Positions 46,775 through 58,215 of a DNA stretch of 64,000 bases are shown here, one piece after another; position 1 is the first letter of the stretch, and each line of letters opens with the position of its first letter. Location: assembly GCA_039545295.1 (NCBI GenBank), contig BCIK01000003.1, positions 372,001 through 436,000 of the forward strand. The letters run 5' to 3'. This DNA comes from Udeniomyces pyricola (lineage: Eukaryota; Basidiomycota; Tremellomycetes; Cystofilobasidiales; Mrakiaceae). A program made the position numbers and the translations under genes. The notes under the pieces were generated by a model. It did no database searches. It saw nothing but the letters and a program-made list of their open reading frames with translations, and had not been told where the DNA came from.

Positions 46775-49700
46775 TCACGTCGATCCTCGCGCCTGGCCGA
46801 AAACCGAGGGCCACAACCTTGACTCGGGATATTGGTACTTCCTCGCGATCGCCAAAGCTTCTGACCGAGCTGCTCTCGGAACGCTTTCTTCTGTCGGTAT
46901 CTCCCATGCTCCCCCACCATCGACATCACCACCACCGCTATGACTACCTCCGCCACGTTTTGCTGTCTCAGCTGCGATATTGCTTCCCGGCGGAGGATCT
47001 TGAGCACGGTGAATCAACCGGTTAGGGACAGGTAGCATTCCAAGCTGATAGTTCCTCGGGAGACCTCCTCGGACGGACGCCTCGGCCTCCTTCTGCTCAA
47101 TGTCCAGTTTCCCCCCCTCGTGTTGGAAGACATCGTCGTTGTCGTCATCGTCGTCGTGGATTCGATGGGAAGGGTGGAATGAGGTCCATGCGTTGTTGAT
47201 GGTAGGATAAAGAGAAGGTAATTGAACGTGCTGTAGAGAAGTTCGTTGATGGGTTAAGATGCGATGGATCGTTTGCCAATAAGGACGTGTGAGCGCATCG
47301 TCGGGCGTACCGGTCGGGTTTGAACGTGGAGGAGGGGGGATTAAAGTCCTAGAGGGAAGAGGAGAATCTTTCAACGCGAGAGAGGAAATGGTGGGTGTGA
47401 TGGTAGTGGTGGCAGATGAAGGGCCAGTGGAATGTGTGACACCAGACTGGATCGATTCAACTGGCTTGCCTTCATGCCCACTCCCCTCTTTCTCTCTAAC
47501 CACCCTTCCTCCCGTGCACCCCTTAGCTCTCTCTCGCCCCGGACATGCCTTCATGTGATCTCTCTTCCCTGATTTCCTACATGTGCCGCAGACGTCCGTC
47601 TTGACCGCTCCGACCGGTCTAGCAGCCGAACACTTTTTCGGATTCAACCTCCCCTCACACGTTCTAGCCACGGCCGATCGACCTTGATAGAGACACCGCA
47701 AGCAATCATGTGGGTAAGCGAGCGAGACGATGTCCGGATCACCTCCGGTACAATGCTCTTTACGGAACCGACCGGGACAGACAGTCGCGACAGCATCTCG
47801 ACCGTAGGCCACGCAGTACATGCATCGTCGGAAAATGGAGGCAAGGTCGTCGATCCCGCTGACGACTTCATCCACGACCTCATTGTCATCGATAGCGGCT
47901 GGACCACCGTGAAATTCGGACGCGGAGGCATCAGTGGGACGAAGGTGATGATGAGCGACGTCACGAGGTTCGAGAATGGACGGCAGTCGAGCAGAGGACC
48001 GATGGGCAGGCAGTCGAGATTGCTTGAGTCGCGAGCTATCGCCCGTCGAGGATGAAGCCGACTTGGCCACGTTGGAAGCCCAGGTAGAGGTCGATTGGTG
48101 GTAATGATATGTGGATCGATCGAGATAGGGCACTGGTTCTTGGTCGGGCAGAGAGGATCGCGAGGCAGGCGTGACAAGCGAGTCAGAGGCCGAGGTCGTC
48201 GAATGCGAAGTCGAGAGTCGAGGAAGTGAAGTCGTATTAAAAGGAACAGGGTTATGCGATTGATCCTCAATGGAAAGGGTAGCCGCATTCTTGACCGAGG
48301 GTCCGAGACTGATCTCATCCGGGTGGTAACGGGCTTGTTCTTCTTTACCAACCTCGTCGACAACGTCGTCCTCTCCTCCTCTTCCCTCGAGGATCCTTCC
48401 AATTCTCCTCTGCTGCTGCTCAAACCGTTGCTTCTGCAATTCCTCACGCTTTCGTTTCACCTCAGGCGTATCTTGATCGGTCAGTCGCTGTGCGATGTCG
48501 GATCCGCTATGGACAGCGTTGTGATGAGGAGACGGCGGTGGGGAAGGGGAGAACCGGAGGGGCGAAAAGGTGATTCGAGGCCGAAGCTTGTGGAAGGCAT
48601 GCGAGTCTGGGCGTGGAGAAGTAACCGTAGTAACAGCTCCAGCAGTGGTCGCGTTGGTGACGGGGCTGACAGCATAGTCGTTAGCCGAAGGACGCGTCGG
48701 GTTATGATGACGGCGTTGAAGGAGTTTGTCATCTTCGTCCTCGTCAGATGAGATGGAAATGGGATGTGATCGCTGGATTGGGGCAGGGATAGCGGTTGAG
48801 CGGACAGGAGAGACCCGGCGGCGCTTCGTCGGAGGCGATTGATGTCGGTCAGGTTGATCTGGAGGCGGGGACGAGTTGATCTGGGAAGACTGCCGACCGC
48901 GTTTCGTGCGAAGCTGTTGTCGTTCGACATCGAGGAAGACGACTTCGACCTCAGAATCTTCTCCTTCAGACCTTATAAGTTCCTCCGGGTCTGTCCGATG
49001 GGCATTCCGAGCTACCAAGACCACATCTGAGTCGGATGAAATTTCCTCATCCGTGAGGAAGACGTCTTCGACATTGAGCACACCCTGGACTCTTTTCTCA
49101 GCGCCCTGCCGGACGGGATGACGGCTAGACTGGTCCTCACTGACGACCGAACTGGCATCGCCCCGACCGCCCTCACTCCACTCCGCCAAATCCTCGACAT
49201 CCGTTCGACCGAAGATGCTTTCAGACTCGGATTGACCACCGTAGACCGAAACCATATCAATCCCTTCAAAATCATCGGCCTCGTCGACAAAGTTGGCCAT
49301 GAGCGTCGCGTTATCGCGAAGGAACGCCTTGAGATCATCGGGGTCGAGCTCGGGACGCAACCGCGGACGACGGCTGGCGAAGAAGGAAGGGACCGAGTCA
49401 GATGGCGAGGATGGCCTGAGGCCGAGTTGAGGAGGGGGAGACGAGATATAGGAGGTATGAGGTTGTTTCGAGGGCGTCAGAGATCGACTTGGGTTCCGAG
49501 GATTCTTTTCGTGTCCTAAACGAGTGGAGCTTTGGCGACGGGTTTTGCTTTCTTCTCTCCCACTATCTTCTCCATCGTCGTCGTCGTCGTCACCTTCCCC
49601 TCCCGAATCTTCTTCTTCCTCTGTGTCTTCTTCGCCCTCTTCTTCGCTCTCATCGACTTCGTCCTCACCATCGAGTGCTCTCTGAAAGAATCCAATCCGC

Positions 49701-51543
49701 CTAGGCCCCTTCATGTTCTTCAATCGGCCGCGATCTCGGATAAGCGTGCCAGTCCGCAGATCGATTTCGTCATCCTCCTCGGCGGGAACGTCCTTATAGC
49801 GACGAACAATGTCTTCCCACGTCTTGAGGAGTCGAAGCGAGGCATTGTATCGCATCACTTCGAGGTCTTGGGCGTTTGGCGAGGAAGGGCGTGATCGAGA
49901 GCGGGACTTGGTCTTGGATGGCGTAGTAGGACGGGAAATCGAGCCTGGAGTGGATGCAGCTCGAATAGAAGCCGGATGGGTTGGGCGAGGGCTCGGATTG
50001 GCCGGTGGGATGAAGCTGAACGGGTCAAATTCACCGCTGTCGTCGGCGGGGTGAGGGCTGGGTTTGTCGGGAGTTTGCTGGACGTTTTTATCTTCTGCTT
50101 CGCATTCATGCTCCTCAAGCCTGAGATTGGACTCTTCTTCAACGACCCCGGACAACACTTCATCCTCAAGCTCAGAGTCATACTCCTCTGACAGCTGTTC
50201 GTCTTTATCTGACGCTTCGTGACCTACCTCTGACCTTGCATCTTCCATGCTGGCTTCCACGACCACTTGGGGTGTGGTATCTGCTACCTCCTCTTCTTCT
50301 TCGTCTTCCACGCCAATCTCGGCGTCTTTGAACGCTTCGTCTCCATCTCCTTCTCCTTCATCGTCGTCGAGAGGGGGAATAAATCCTTGTGGTTGACTCA
50401 TCACGTCGAGTGGGTCGGGTCGCTGGGTCGGTTTTGGCAGGTCGTGCAGATGTTTGTGATAGAAGGAGGTGGACCGATCGGGCGGAGGAGAGGTATGTGA
50501 GGTCACCGAACTAGATTGTGATGAGGCATGGGTTGTAGAAGTGGACAGGGTGAGATCATTGTTGAGAAGCTTAGAAGCACTTCGCGAGGGTCGCGGTGGA
50601 AAGGTGGGTCGGAGTGGAGTCACAGCCTCTGGCTCGGGCTCGTCAATAACATCGAGAGGGTCGAACTCATCGTCTTCACCATCATCATCAAGTGGGGCAG
50701 CACTTGTCTGGCTACTGCCACTACTGGTCGAGGACATAGAGTCAGCGAGAGATGCACGAGACAAACGCGTGCTGACTGGTTGAAATGGGATGGGTCTTGG
50801 GCGTGAAACTGGAGAGGAGAGCCCTGGACGCGGAAAAGAGTTGGAGCCAGGGGTGACTCGTTGCTTGGAAATGGATGTTGGAATCCCTAAAACGCGTCGG
50901 GGCAAGGTGTGAGGAGAGTGCGTCCGCCTGGGTGTGATCTTGTCCGGAACTGAGGGCGAACCGTATACAATTTTGAACTCGGCGTCGCCAGTCCTCCGAT
51001 GAATGTACTTGGAGTCCTGTGCTCTGCCTACAGTGTGAGGTCGGCTCGAGGGACGCTTCAACGAACCGTCGTCCTCGTCAAGATCCTCGTCCGACTGCTC
51101 TGTGTCGTCCTCATCTTCTACATCTCCTCGTCCATTGTCCTCGTCCATGTCATCCTGCACGAATTTAAGCAGCAGAAGCATGGTTTGTATGTTTCAGTAC
51201 AATCACTCGACAGGTCAGAGAGTGGGTGAGGCCAGCTACTCACCACGGAAGTGATATCCTTCTTGTGCTTGCTGGATCTGATTTCCCTGCCGTTGACAGT
51301 CGCACGTCTTGGCTTTGTCGATGGCTTACGAGAAGCTGGTCTAGGAGAGACCACAATAAGGCCTTCATCGTCGTCATCGTCATCAGTCTCGGCCTCGACA
51401 TTGATACGTGAATTGGGCGTGCGGTGAGCTGAGGCGAGGCTGGATCGATTGTAGACCTTGTTGGGTCGATGGAGCTGGTGCTCGCTGAAAGGTGACGGGG
51501 CCATCGACTTGGGAGTGGAGGATGAAGCTTGGGAAGAGGCCAT
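46775..51543 (-). CDS. Large acidic nuclear-type protein with three C-x2-C-x11-C-x8-C modules
   Basis: I cannot name this protein. Exon 1 (about 51251-51543, MASSQASSSTPKSMAPSPFS...) joins exon 2 (46775 to about 51141) through GTG|GTGAGT and GTGCAG|GAT in frame, giving about 1550 residues. Most of it is Asp, Glu, Ser and Pro-rich, with several basic patches (SKHKKDITSVV; TKRRRVSPVRS) suitable for nuclear import. The C-terminal part, coded by about 47515-47835, has three tandem cysteine modules: CMYC...CPGR...C, CLRC...CEGR...C and CGTC...CPGR...C, each with exactly the spacing C-x2-C-x11-C-x8-C. After them a Ser/Thr-rich part follows, then a folded-looking NYQLGMLPVPNRLIHRAQ and ARSEALAIARKYQYPESRL. 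I infer zinc binding and possible DNA or chromatin work. Confidence 0.8.
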
Positions 51544-52590
51544 GTTAGAAGCTCAAAAGTGAGATAGGTTGAAAGGGGTCTTTATCGTGGGAGGCGACCT
51601 GTAGAAGGCGAAGGAAACGCGTCGAGTCATGTCGACGTCAGCGGCTGAAAGAATGCCTTGAGGTCCACGCGACTGTTCTCCAGAGAATGACATCCTCAAC
51701 TGACCGTCAAGGAGTTTTCAAGGAAACGGAGTCCACAGCGTGCGAATCTCCTAGGAGAAACTTGGATGGATGTAATCGAACACTGTAGGCGAGTTGAAAC
51801 AGGCAAGAGGAACTGAGCGGGGCATGGGCGAGCCACCTGATCAGCTATGGCCGGAGTCAAGGAACTGGTTCCGAAGGGACGCGCAGCGTACGAGTGATGT
51901 AGCGTTGGTTGCTAAATTTGTTTGAAGTACTTAAGACTCGGGCTTGAACTGAGCGTCGACTAAGCATAGGTGACAGTTGGATGTAGGGAAAGGTAGAACA
52001 CAGAGGAAGGAGAATCATTCGAGGCGAGCTCCGACGTGTGTGACGTGGGATCGAGAGGAAATCAATGAGCGAGAGGCTACATACGTCGAGTTTTCTACCG
52101 GTCCAAGCAGATCAACCGATAAGCGCTAAGCGTACGAAAGTAAACTTGAGGACAAACACTACGGAGGACGAGAAGTCAGGCCTAATTGAAGGGGATTGTC
52201 GAGGGTGGGGGACGTTGCAGCGGGTGGTTGATGGATGGATGGATGTGTGGGACAGTGTGGGATGGTCATGAACAACGTACCCAGCCAGATTAAAGATCAG
52301 TCTTGTGCCGAGGTCAATATGATGGTCAGCCAAGGCGGGTGAGCTTGCTTTCCAGATATGAAGGCATTCATAAATCTGTTATATGCACCTGACGGTTTAC
52401 AGATTTTGCGTTACTGCATTGAACCCAGGCATTTTTCCGCGAGTGTTCATCTGCATACTAGAGCTACAGCTGATGATGTTGATTCATCGACCTCCCCTTC
52501 GCGTCACGCGCGCCGCTCCCATCCGCGTCGACTGCACGCGTCGCTCCCTATGAACCATCCGACGGATACTACTACCACCACCTACCACAG
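51544..52590. promoter_or_regulatory. Divergent promoter region upstream of CTF18
   Basis: 1047 bp between two divergent starts. Reading both strands shows only short open stretches without splice-supported exons. A GATG-type short repeat (TGGATGGATGGATG) lies around 52231-52245. Confidence 0.5.
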
Positions 52591-55500
52591 ATGACTGCTC
52601 CGACCCCACCTCCGCCAGTACTCTCGCCAAACCCTTTGACATCACTTAACCAGGCAGCATCACCGTCTCCTACTTCACAGGTACTCACCACCCTCACTCG
52701 AACCGACGCCGACGATTTCTCAATTCTCGACGACGGCCTCTTCTCTACCAAACCTGCCGTTGCCGTCCAGGACCCTGTTTCTCTCGAACCGTCAAGCATA
52801 GCTCTTGCCAGCGAGACAGCTGTCGACGATGGGGATGATGATGACTTTGTGATGAACGGATTACTGGGGGAGTCGGATCAAGGTTCTCCGTCAGCTCGCC
52901 CGGCTTCCCTACCGACCTCTTCGGCTCGTCGGATAGACGACGACGCGAGGGGAACTGCACCGATGGCACACCGTTCCAACGACATACGTAACCCAGCTGG
53001 CGAAGCCGACGACAACGAGGATGATTTTCAGATGAACGGCTTACTGGGACAAGAACCCGACGAGTTTGATGCCTCGTCTCGAGGTGTGTGATCGTTTGCC
53101 CAACATGCTACTGAACAATGTGAACAGTGTACGCTGACAAATATCTGTGTGGTGTCTAGCTCCCCATCGGTCCGATCATCTTCTTGCCAAGCTACCTACT
53201 CATTTGTCGACAGGATTTCCTCCGACTTCAGCCGTGCACGCGAACACCGCAGTCGATAGTAGGCCTGATGACGACGACTTTCAACTCATCTCTGGCCTTC
53301 TCGATGACATGCCTCCATCTCGTCAAGAACGCTCACAGACGGCTGCTGCAGGTCTGACGGGCACTATGAGAAGGACAAATGAACCTAACCGTACAAATGG
53401 GCCCTCGGCACGAGGTCAATCCCAGTCTTGATCGTCGTCACCTGGATCCGAATCAGCCCGGTTCGAATCCTAGCATCCTTTCTCGCCTCGCTCAATGGCT
53501 GATATAGGCTGGCGTGTATTTTTGTTTCATTTAGGTATCGCATCGCTTGCCGACGTCCTTCCTCCTCGTCATCCTGTCGCATCGACATCTGCCTCGTCGG
53601 ACCTATATTCCACCTCGTTTCGTTCCTCGTCAAATTTCATATCAACGACCACATTCGCTGGCCGGACGCATGTCATTCGACGAAAACCTCGACGTGTTCA
53701 AGACTTGCTACCTGCTTCGGTATGAGCCGTTCGCCTAGTCATCATCTTTAGCGAGCGACATGTTAGCAGCCAACTCACAACACTTGCGCATTATTCTTCG
53801 CTTTTCTCGTACGAAATGAATCTTGCAGCGAATGCCAAATGAATTGACTCGAGATGCTGTGGGATCGATTTGCTTGCTTGCTGAGCCTATTCACCGTCTA
53901 AAGTATAGAATTGAAGCAGATCATCAAGCCCTTCAGAATTCAGCAGCGTAAGCATCACGAACATTTACCTCGTGAGCATACGTCAGCAAGATAAGACCCA
54001 AACAAAGCTCATCTTTATCGTGATTCATCACTCGTCAATGTGCAGTGCGACTGTTTTGGCTCGTTTGCAGGATAAAGGCAAAGGTAGAATTGTTGAAAAG
54101 CAAGGGTCAGACATGTGGGTCGATCGTTATCGTCCCAAGAAGTTCACGGATCTGTTAGGTGACGAGGTATGTTTCCTCCTCTTCACTATCTGCGAGAGTT
54201 TGGAAACCTGGATACTCAAAATTGACCAAGATATGCCTAAATCATCTATATATACATCTGTTGAACTCACATAGCGTGTCAATCGGGAGACTATGGCTTG
54301 GCTTAAGGAGTGGGACGAATGTGTTTTCAAGCGTCGACTACCAAAAGGCGCCAAGAGGAAACGCAAGTATGGCGGCACTGCCGAGCAAGAGGAAGAAATT
54401 AATCCCGACCCATTTGGTCGACCAAGAGAGAAAGTCAGTTCACCTGGATCAGTATAAAGTCATATATGAAGAGCCGACATTTGGTACCGAAGTTGACGAT
54501 GATGATGCTCTTGTTTTCGTTTTTGCAGATTCTGCTCCTGAGCGGTCCTCCAGGGTTGGGAAAGACGACACTCGCTCAGATTGTTGCTGCACAAGCTGGC
54601 TACAATGTTCTAGAGATCAACGCCAGGTGAGGTGTCTGTTTTCTTGAGCTGGCAGGTCAAAACTTTGGGGGGATTTCCTGCTCATGCAACTTGTGTGGAT
54701 CTCCCTTATAGTGACGACCGAACAGCATCCACGGTAACGGCCCGGATTCAGAACGCTGTTGAAGCAGGTTCATCTCTCAACAGTAAGAGGCCCACTTTAG
54801 TCGTGATCGACGAAGTTGATGGTGCAACTGGTGGTGATCAGGTCAGTTGTCTCTTTTGCAGTCGTACCCGAACACTTTGCTGTCCTATCACGAAGAACAA
54901 GATGGGTGAACCCTTGATTGATCCATCCTGCTACAGAGTTTCATCAAGAGTCTTCTCAAGTTGATTCAAGACGCTCCGGTCAAGAAGAAAGGTCCGATAT
55001 CTTTCAGTCTTGTTCTGTTGTAAAAGCTCGGGTGACATGACTGATCGAGTGTCTTGCTTTTGAATCACAGGTCGAGGCGGGAAAAAAGAGGTAAAGGTCC
55101 TGATGAGACCCATCATTTGTATCTGCAACGATCTGTTCGTCACTTGCCTGCTCATAACTTCATCAAAGACAAGCATGGCGCACCAATTCTGATCCAAGCC
55201 AATCAATCACTCGTTCGATTTGTATGTACAGATATTCCGCGTCGCTTCGACCCCTCCGTCCATTTGCCCGAATCGTTCGCTTCAACACCCCCCCAACGGC
55301 CGTCCTCGTCAAGCGACTCAAATACATCTGTGAGGCGGAAGAACTCCAAGCTGACTCTCGGAGTTTGAACAAGCTTGCCGAGGTCACGGGCTGCGACATA
55401 CGTAGTTGTCTCAACACACTCCAGGTGCGTCGCTGGACTGCAACCTGATCAAGTCGTCAATATGCAAATTAAATCTCTCCTCCTTCTTATGTTCAACCTT

Positions 55501-57449
55501 TCTTGTGTGGGCAGTTCGTAAAATCCAAAACCAACGCACCTCTGACCGAAGAATCTGTCAAGGCCGCTACCGTCGGCCTCAAGGACTCTGGAACGACTTT
55601 GCAAAAAGTCTGGGAGACCCTCTTCGTTCCGCTTTCAACCAAGAAGTCCAAGGCGGGGTATGGCGTCCAAGAGGGCAAATTTGTGAATCGTATCGTCCAG
55701 GTCGTAGGGGCGAGTGGCGAATTTGATCGATTATTGCAAGGTCGGTCTTGACCCGCTGTTCCCTTTCCGGTGGCCTTGATCTCGATCCAAAGTTGTCCTC
55801 TGGTCATGTCATCTTCCATAATAACTTGTTCCTCCTTGCTCACTCCGTTGAACCCATAGGCGCGTTTGAGCATTACCCCAACCTGAAATGGCAAGATTCA
55901 GACTTCACCAGAGCCAACAAAGTTCTCGAGTGGGCCCATTTCTCAGACCGACTCGCTAAGGACGTCAGTCAAAATCAAAACTGGGAGCTCATGGGCTACA
56001 TGTCGTACGCGATGGTACCTTGGTACACCGAGTTTGGCAATCATGCAAACATCAACAGTACGTCTTCTTTAGGCGTCCCTGTTCTGTTCTCGTCCGAGAA
56101 CGCCCAACGTTCTTTCTGTGGATTGACAATTCATTCATACTCACCTTGTGCGTTTTTTGTGCCTCACCTCGCGCAGAACCAGCTGAATTTCCCAAACAAG
56201 ACTATGAGGTTCGCCCCACTGATTACCCTGTGATTTTCGTTGAGCCATTTCTTCCGCCTCGGTTCGTAATTGACCCAAGATGCCCTCTTGTACTTAGTGC
56301 TTTCAACGCATCACCCTCAACACCGAGATCGTGACGGTCCTTTCGCGATCGATTCCACCAACCCTACGAAGCACTTTCAATTCTTCGACCCTCGTCTCGG
56401 AGCTCGCGCCATTACTCATGCGGATTCTGTCTCCGACCCTCAAGCCGGTGAGTCGGCTTCGATCCTAGGACACTCTTCTGTTGCTGAAGCCGTTTGACGT
56501 CTGACTTACACTAGTTAACTCGCCCAACGGTATTGGAATATATCGCGACTTTGGTCTTGTCAGATCAACGCGCAGGTTGTGAAACCGGGAGAAAAGGCAA
56601 CTCTTGCTCGGCTGGTCGAAATTATGGTCCTTCACAAACTTCGTTTCTTCCAGGAGAAGGGCGAGGATGGACAGTTGAGCTATCGACTGGAACCGTTAGT
56701 GTCGCTATAACCTGTTCGTCTCGACAGATGGATGGAACACCTCGGATTGACTTCCCCTACCTCTTACACTACATAGCCCTATCGACGTGTTTATACACTA
56801 CGAAGGTCAAAAGCCCGAAGGCATGGGGGTGTCTCGATATGCCATTCGAAATCTCGTCGCTCAAGAGGTGAGGCTTCTTCTACTACTTCGACTCAACCGT
56901 GTCAGAAGTGATATCATTCGCTAACATGTCAGCTTGCCATATGGGGTCCTTTGTACTCAGATCGAAGCCGAACTCGCTCGCAGACACGCCGCCGCGTTCC
57001 CCGAGGAGAAAGAGACGCATTCATTCTTCAAGAAGTGAGTCGGCCAGTATCGGATCTATGAGGTATCTTCCGTTGTTGATATGACGATCCTGATATGCCT
57101 GTTTCATTGTTTCCCTCAGGTCCAGCCTCGACCAGGTCGACGGCGAGAAGGCAGCCGTCGATTTCTTCGGTCGACCTGTTGTGGTCAAAGCACCTGACGA
57201 AGGAGAGATCGTCCGTGGTGCGTTTCGAAGCTCTTTCGTCGTCATCTTTCTGCGTCAAATCCTTTTTGTCTGGCCTTTGGTCGGAGATTGATCTTGTTCC
57301 TCTGTTCAATCACTCGTACACCGCATGCTGCCCGTCTTGCGTTCGTTTCTCCAGGCCCGCCGGCCAAGAAGTTTCGTATCGTTTACAAGTTCCACGAGGG
57401 ATCATCGAGTGCCGTTCGGAAGCCGGCCAAAATGTCATCGCTTCTCTGA
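52591..57449 (+). CDS. CTF18: CTF18, subunit of the alternative clamp loader
   Basis: AAA+ ATPase subunit of Ctf18-RFC, which loads PCNA and supports sister-chromatid cohesion in the nucleus. Many exons join in frame. The N-terminal part from 52591 is disordered and holds four related DDF...GLL-type motifs; it leads into [13 protein letters not shown]. The ATPase domain shows [33 protein letters not shown] (Walker A), [23 protein letters not shown] (Walker B), [19 protein letters not shown] and [19 protein letters not shown]. Later parts are [17 protein letters not shown] and [13 protein letters not shown] strands, then [17 protein letters not shown] ending at 57449. An intron begins with a GTTCGT donor at 55135 inside the conserved ICNDLYS. 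The N-terminal exon start could be upstream, though none looks better. Confidence 0.92.
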
Positions 57450-58215
57450 TGATCTGATGGCTGAGACTCTGAGGCCTGAGCTGGCGTTGAAGACTGGACC
57501 GGGCACGTGGCAGCCAAGCGTAGAGTCACTGGGAGTCAGGTACAACAGGGTACGAACCAGCACAGCCGACAGGAAGAACCGGGCCGAAAGACCCGGCCAG
57601 AGCGTCGACGCGTCGACGCTCTCTCAAGTCGCCTGTATATATATGTACATGAATTGGCCGTTGATAGTCTATCTTGTGATTAATGCCCAGCTTCATGCGC
57701 GCGCGTTGATTGTGCCGTATCATTTTTCATACCGTGATAGCCTGTAGCCAAACCATATTGCAACCATCATTCATATACACATTCATATGTTCACTGGACG
57801 TGGTCATGTGTCAAGCAATGATGCAGATGGCGATGAGTTCCTTTGATGGCTTCCATGATCGACGCTTCGCGATGACCTCGGGTGTGTTGCGGGAGTCTCG
57901 GTATCCGCAGAAAAACCTTATTGCGATTCTGTCCGTCCTCCTTTATCCGACAACCTGTCAACAGAAGATCCTTCCCCCTCTTCGGCCTCTTCCCCCTCTT
58001 CTCATCAACCATCTCTTAATAGTAGCTGATGGAACGGTTACCTTTCTGACCGACCGTCATCAACGCATCAACCACCACCCTCGCTCTCCCCTATTCTCGC
58101 TATAATCTCCCCTCACGTCACCTTGTTTACGCTACATACACATATACCATCATCCCCCTAGCTATATACTTGATCTCCTTGCTGCCGTACAATATTTTCT
58201 ACCACGCACCGACCA
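57450..58215. other. Intergenic region with hairpins
   Basis: 766 bp after CTF18. It carries a small stem CCGGG/CCCGG at 57579-57596 and then a 24-bp perfect palindrome at 57599-57622, both about 150 bp past the stop. Further on, C- and T-rich sequence with TATA-like stretches precedes the next start. Confidence 0.55.
57599..57622. repeat. 24-bp perfect palindrome
   Basis: AGAGCGTCGACG joined to its exact reverse complement CGTCGACGCTCT with no spacer. I could find no coding or RNA-gene role for it; it may mark a 3'-end or a fold. Confidence 0.9.

Noticed and set aside
53440..53490. A GGTTCGAATCC box resembling a tRNA internal promoter
   Set aside because: No paired acceptor stem or upstream A-box fits around it; it lies in an intron of CTF18.
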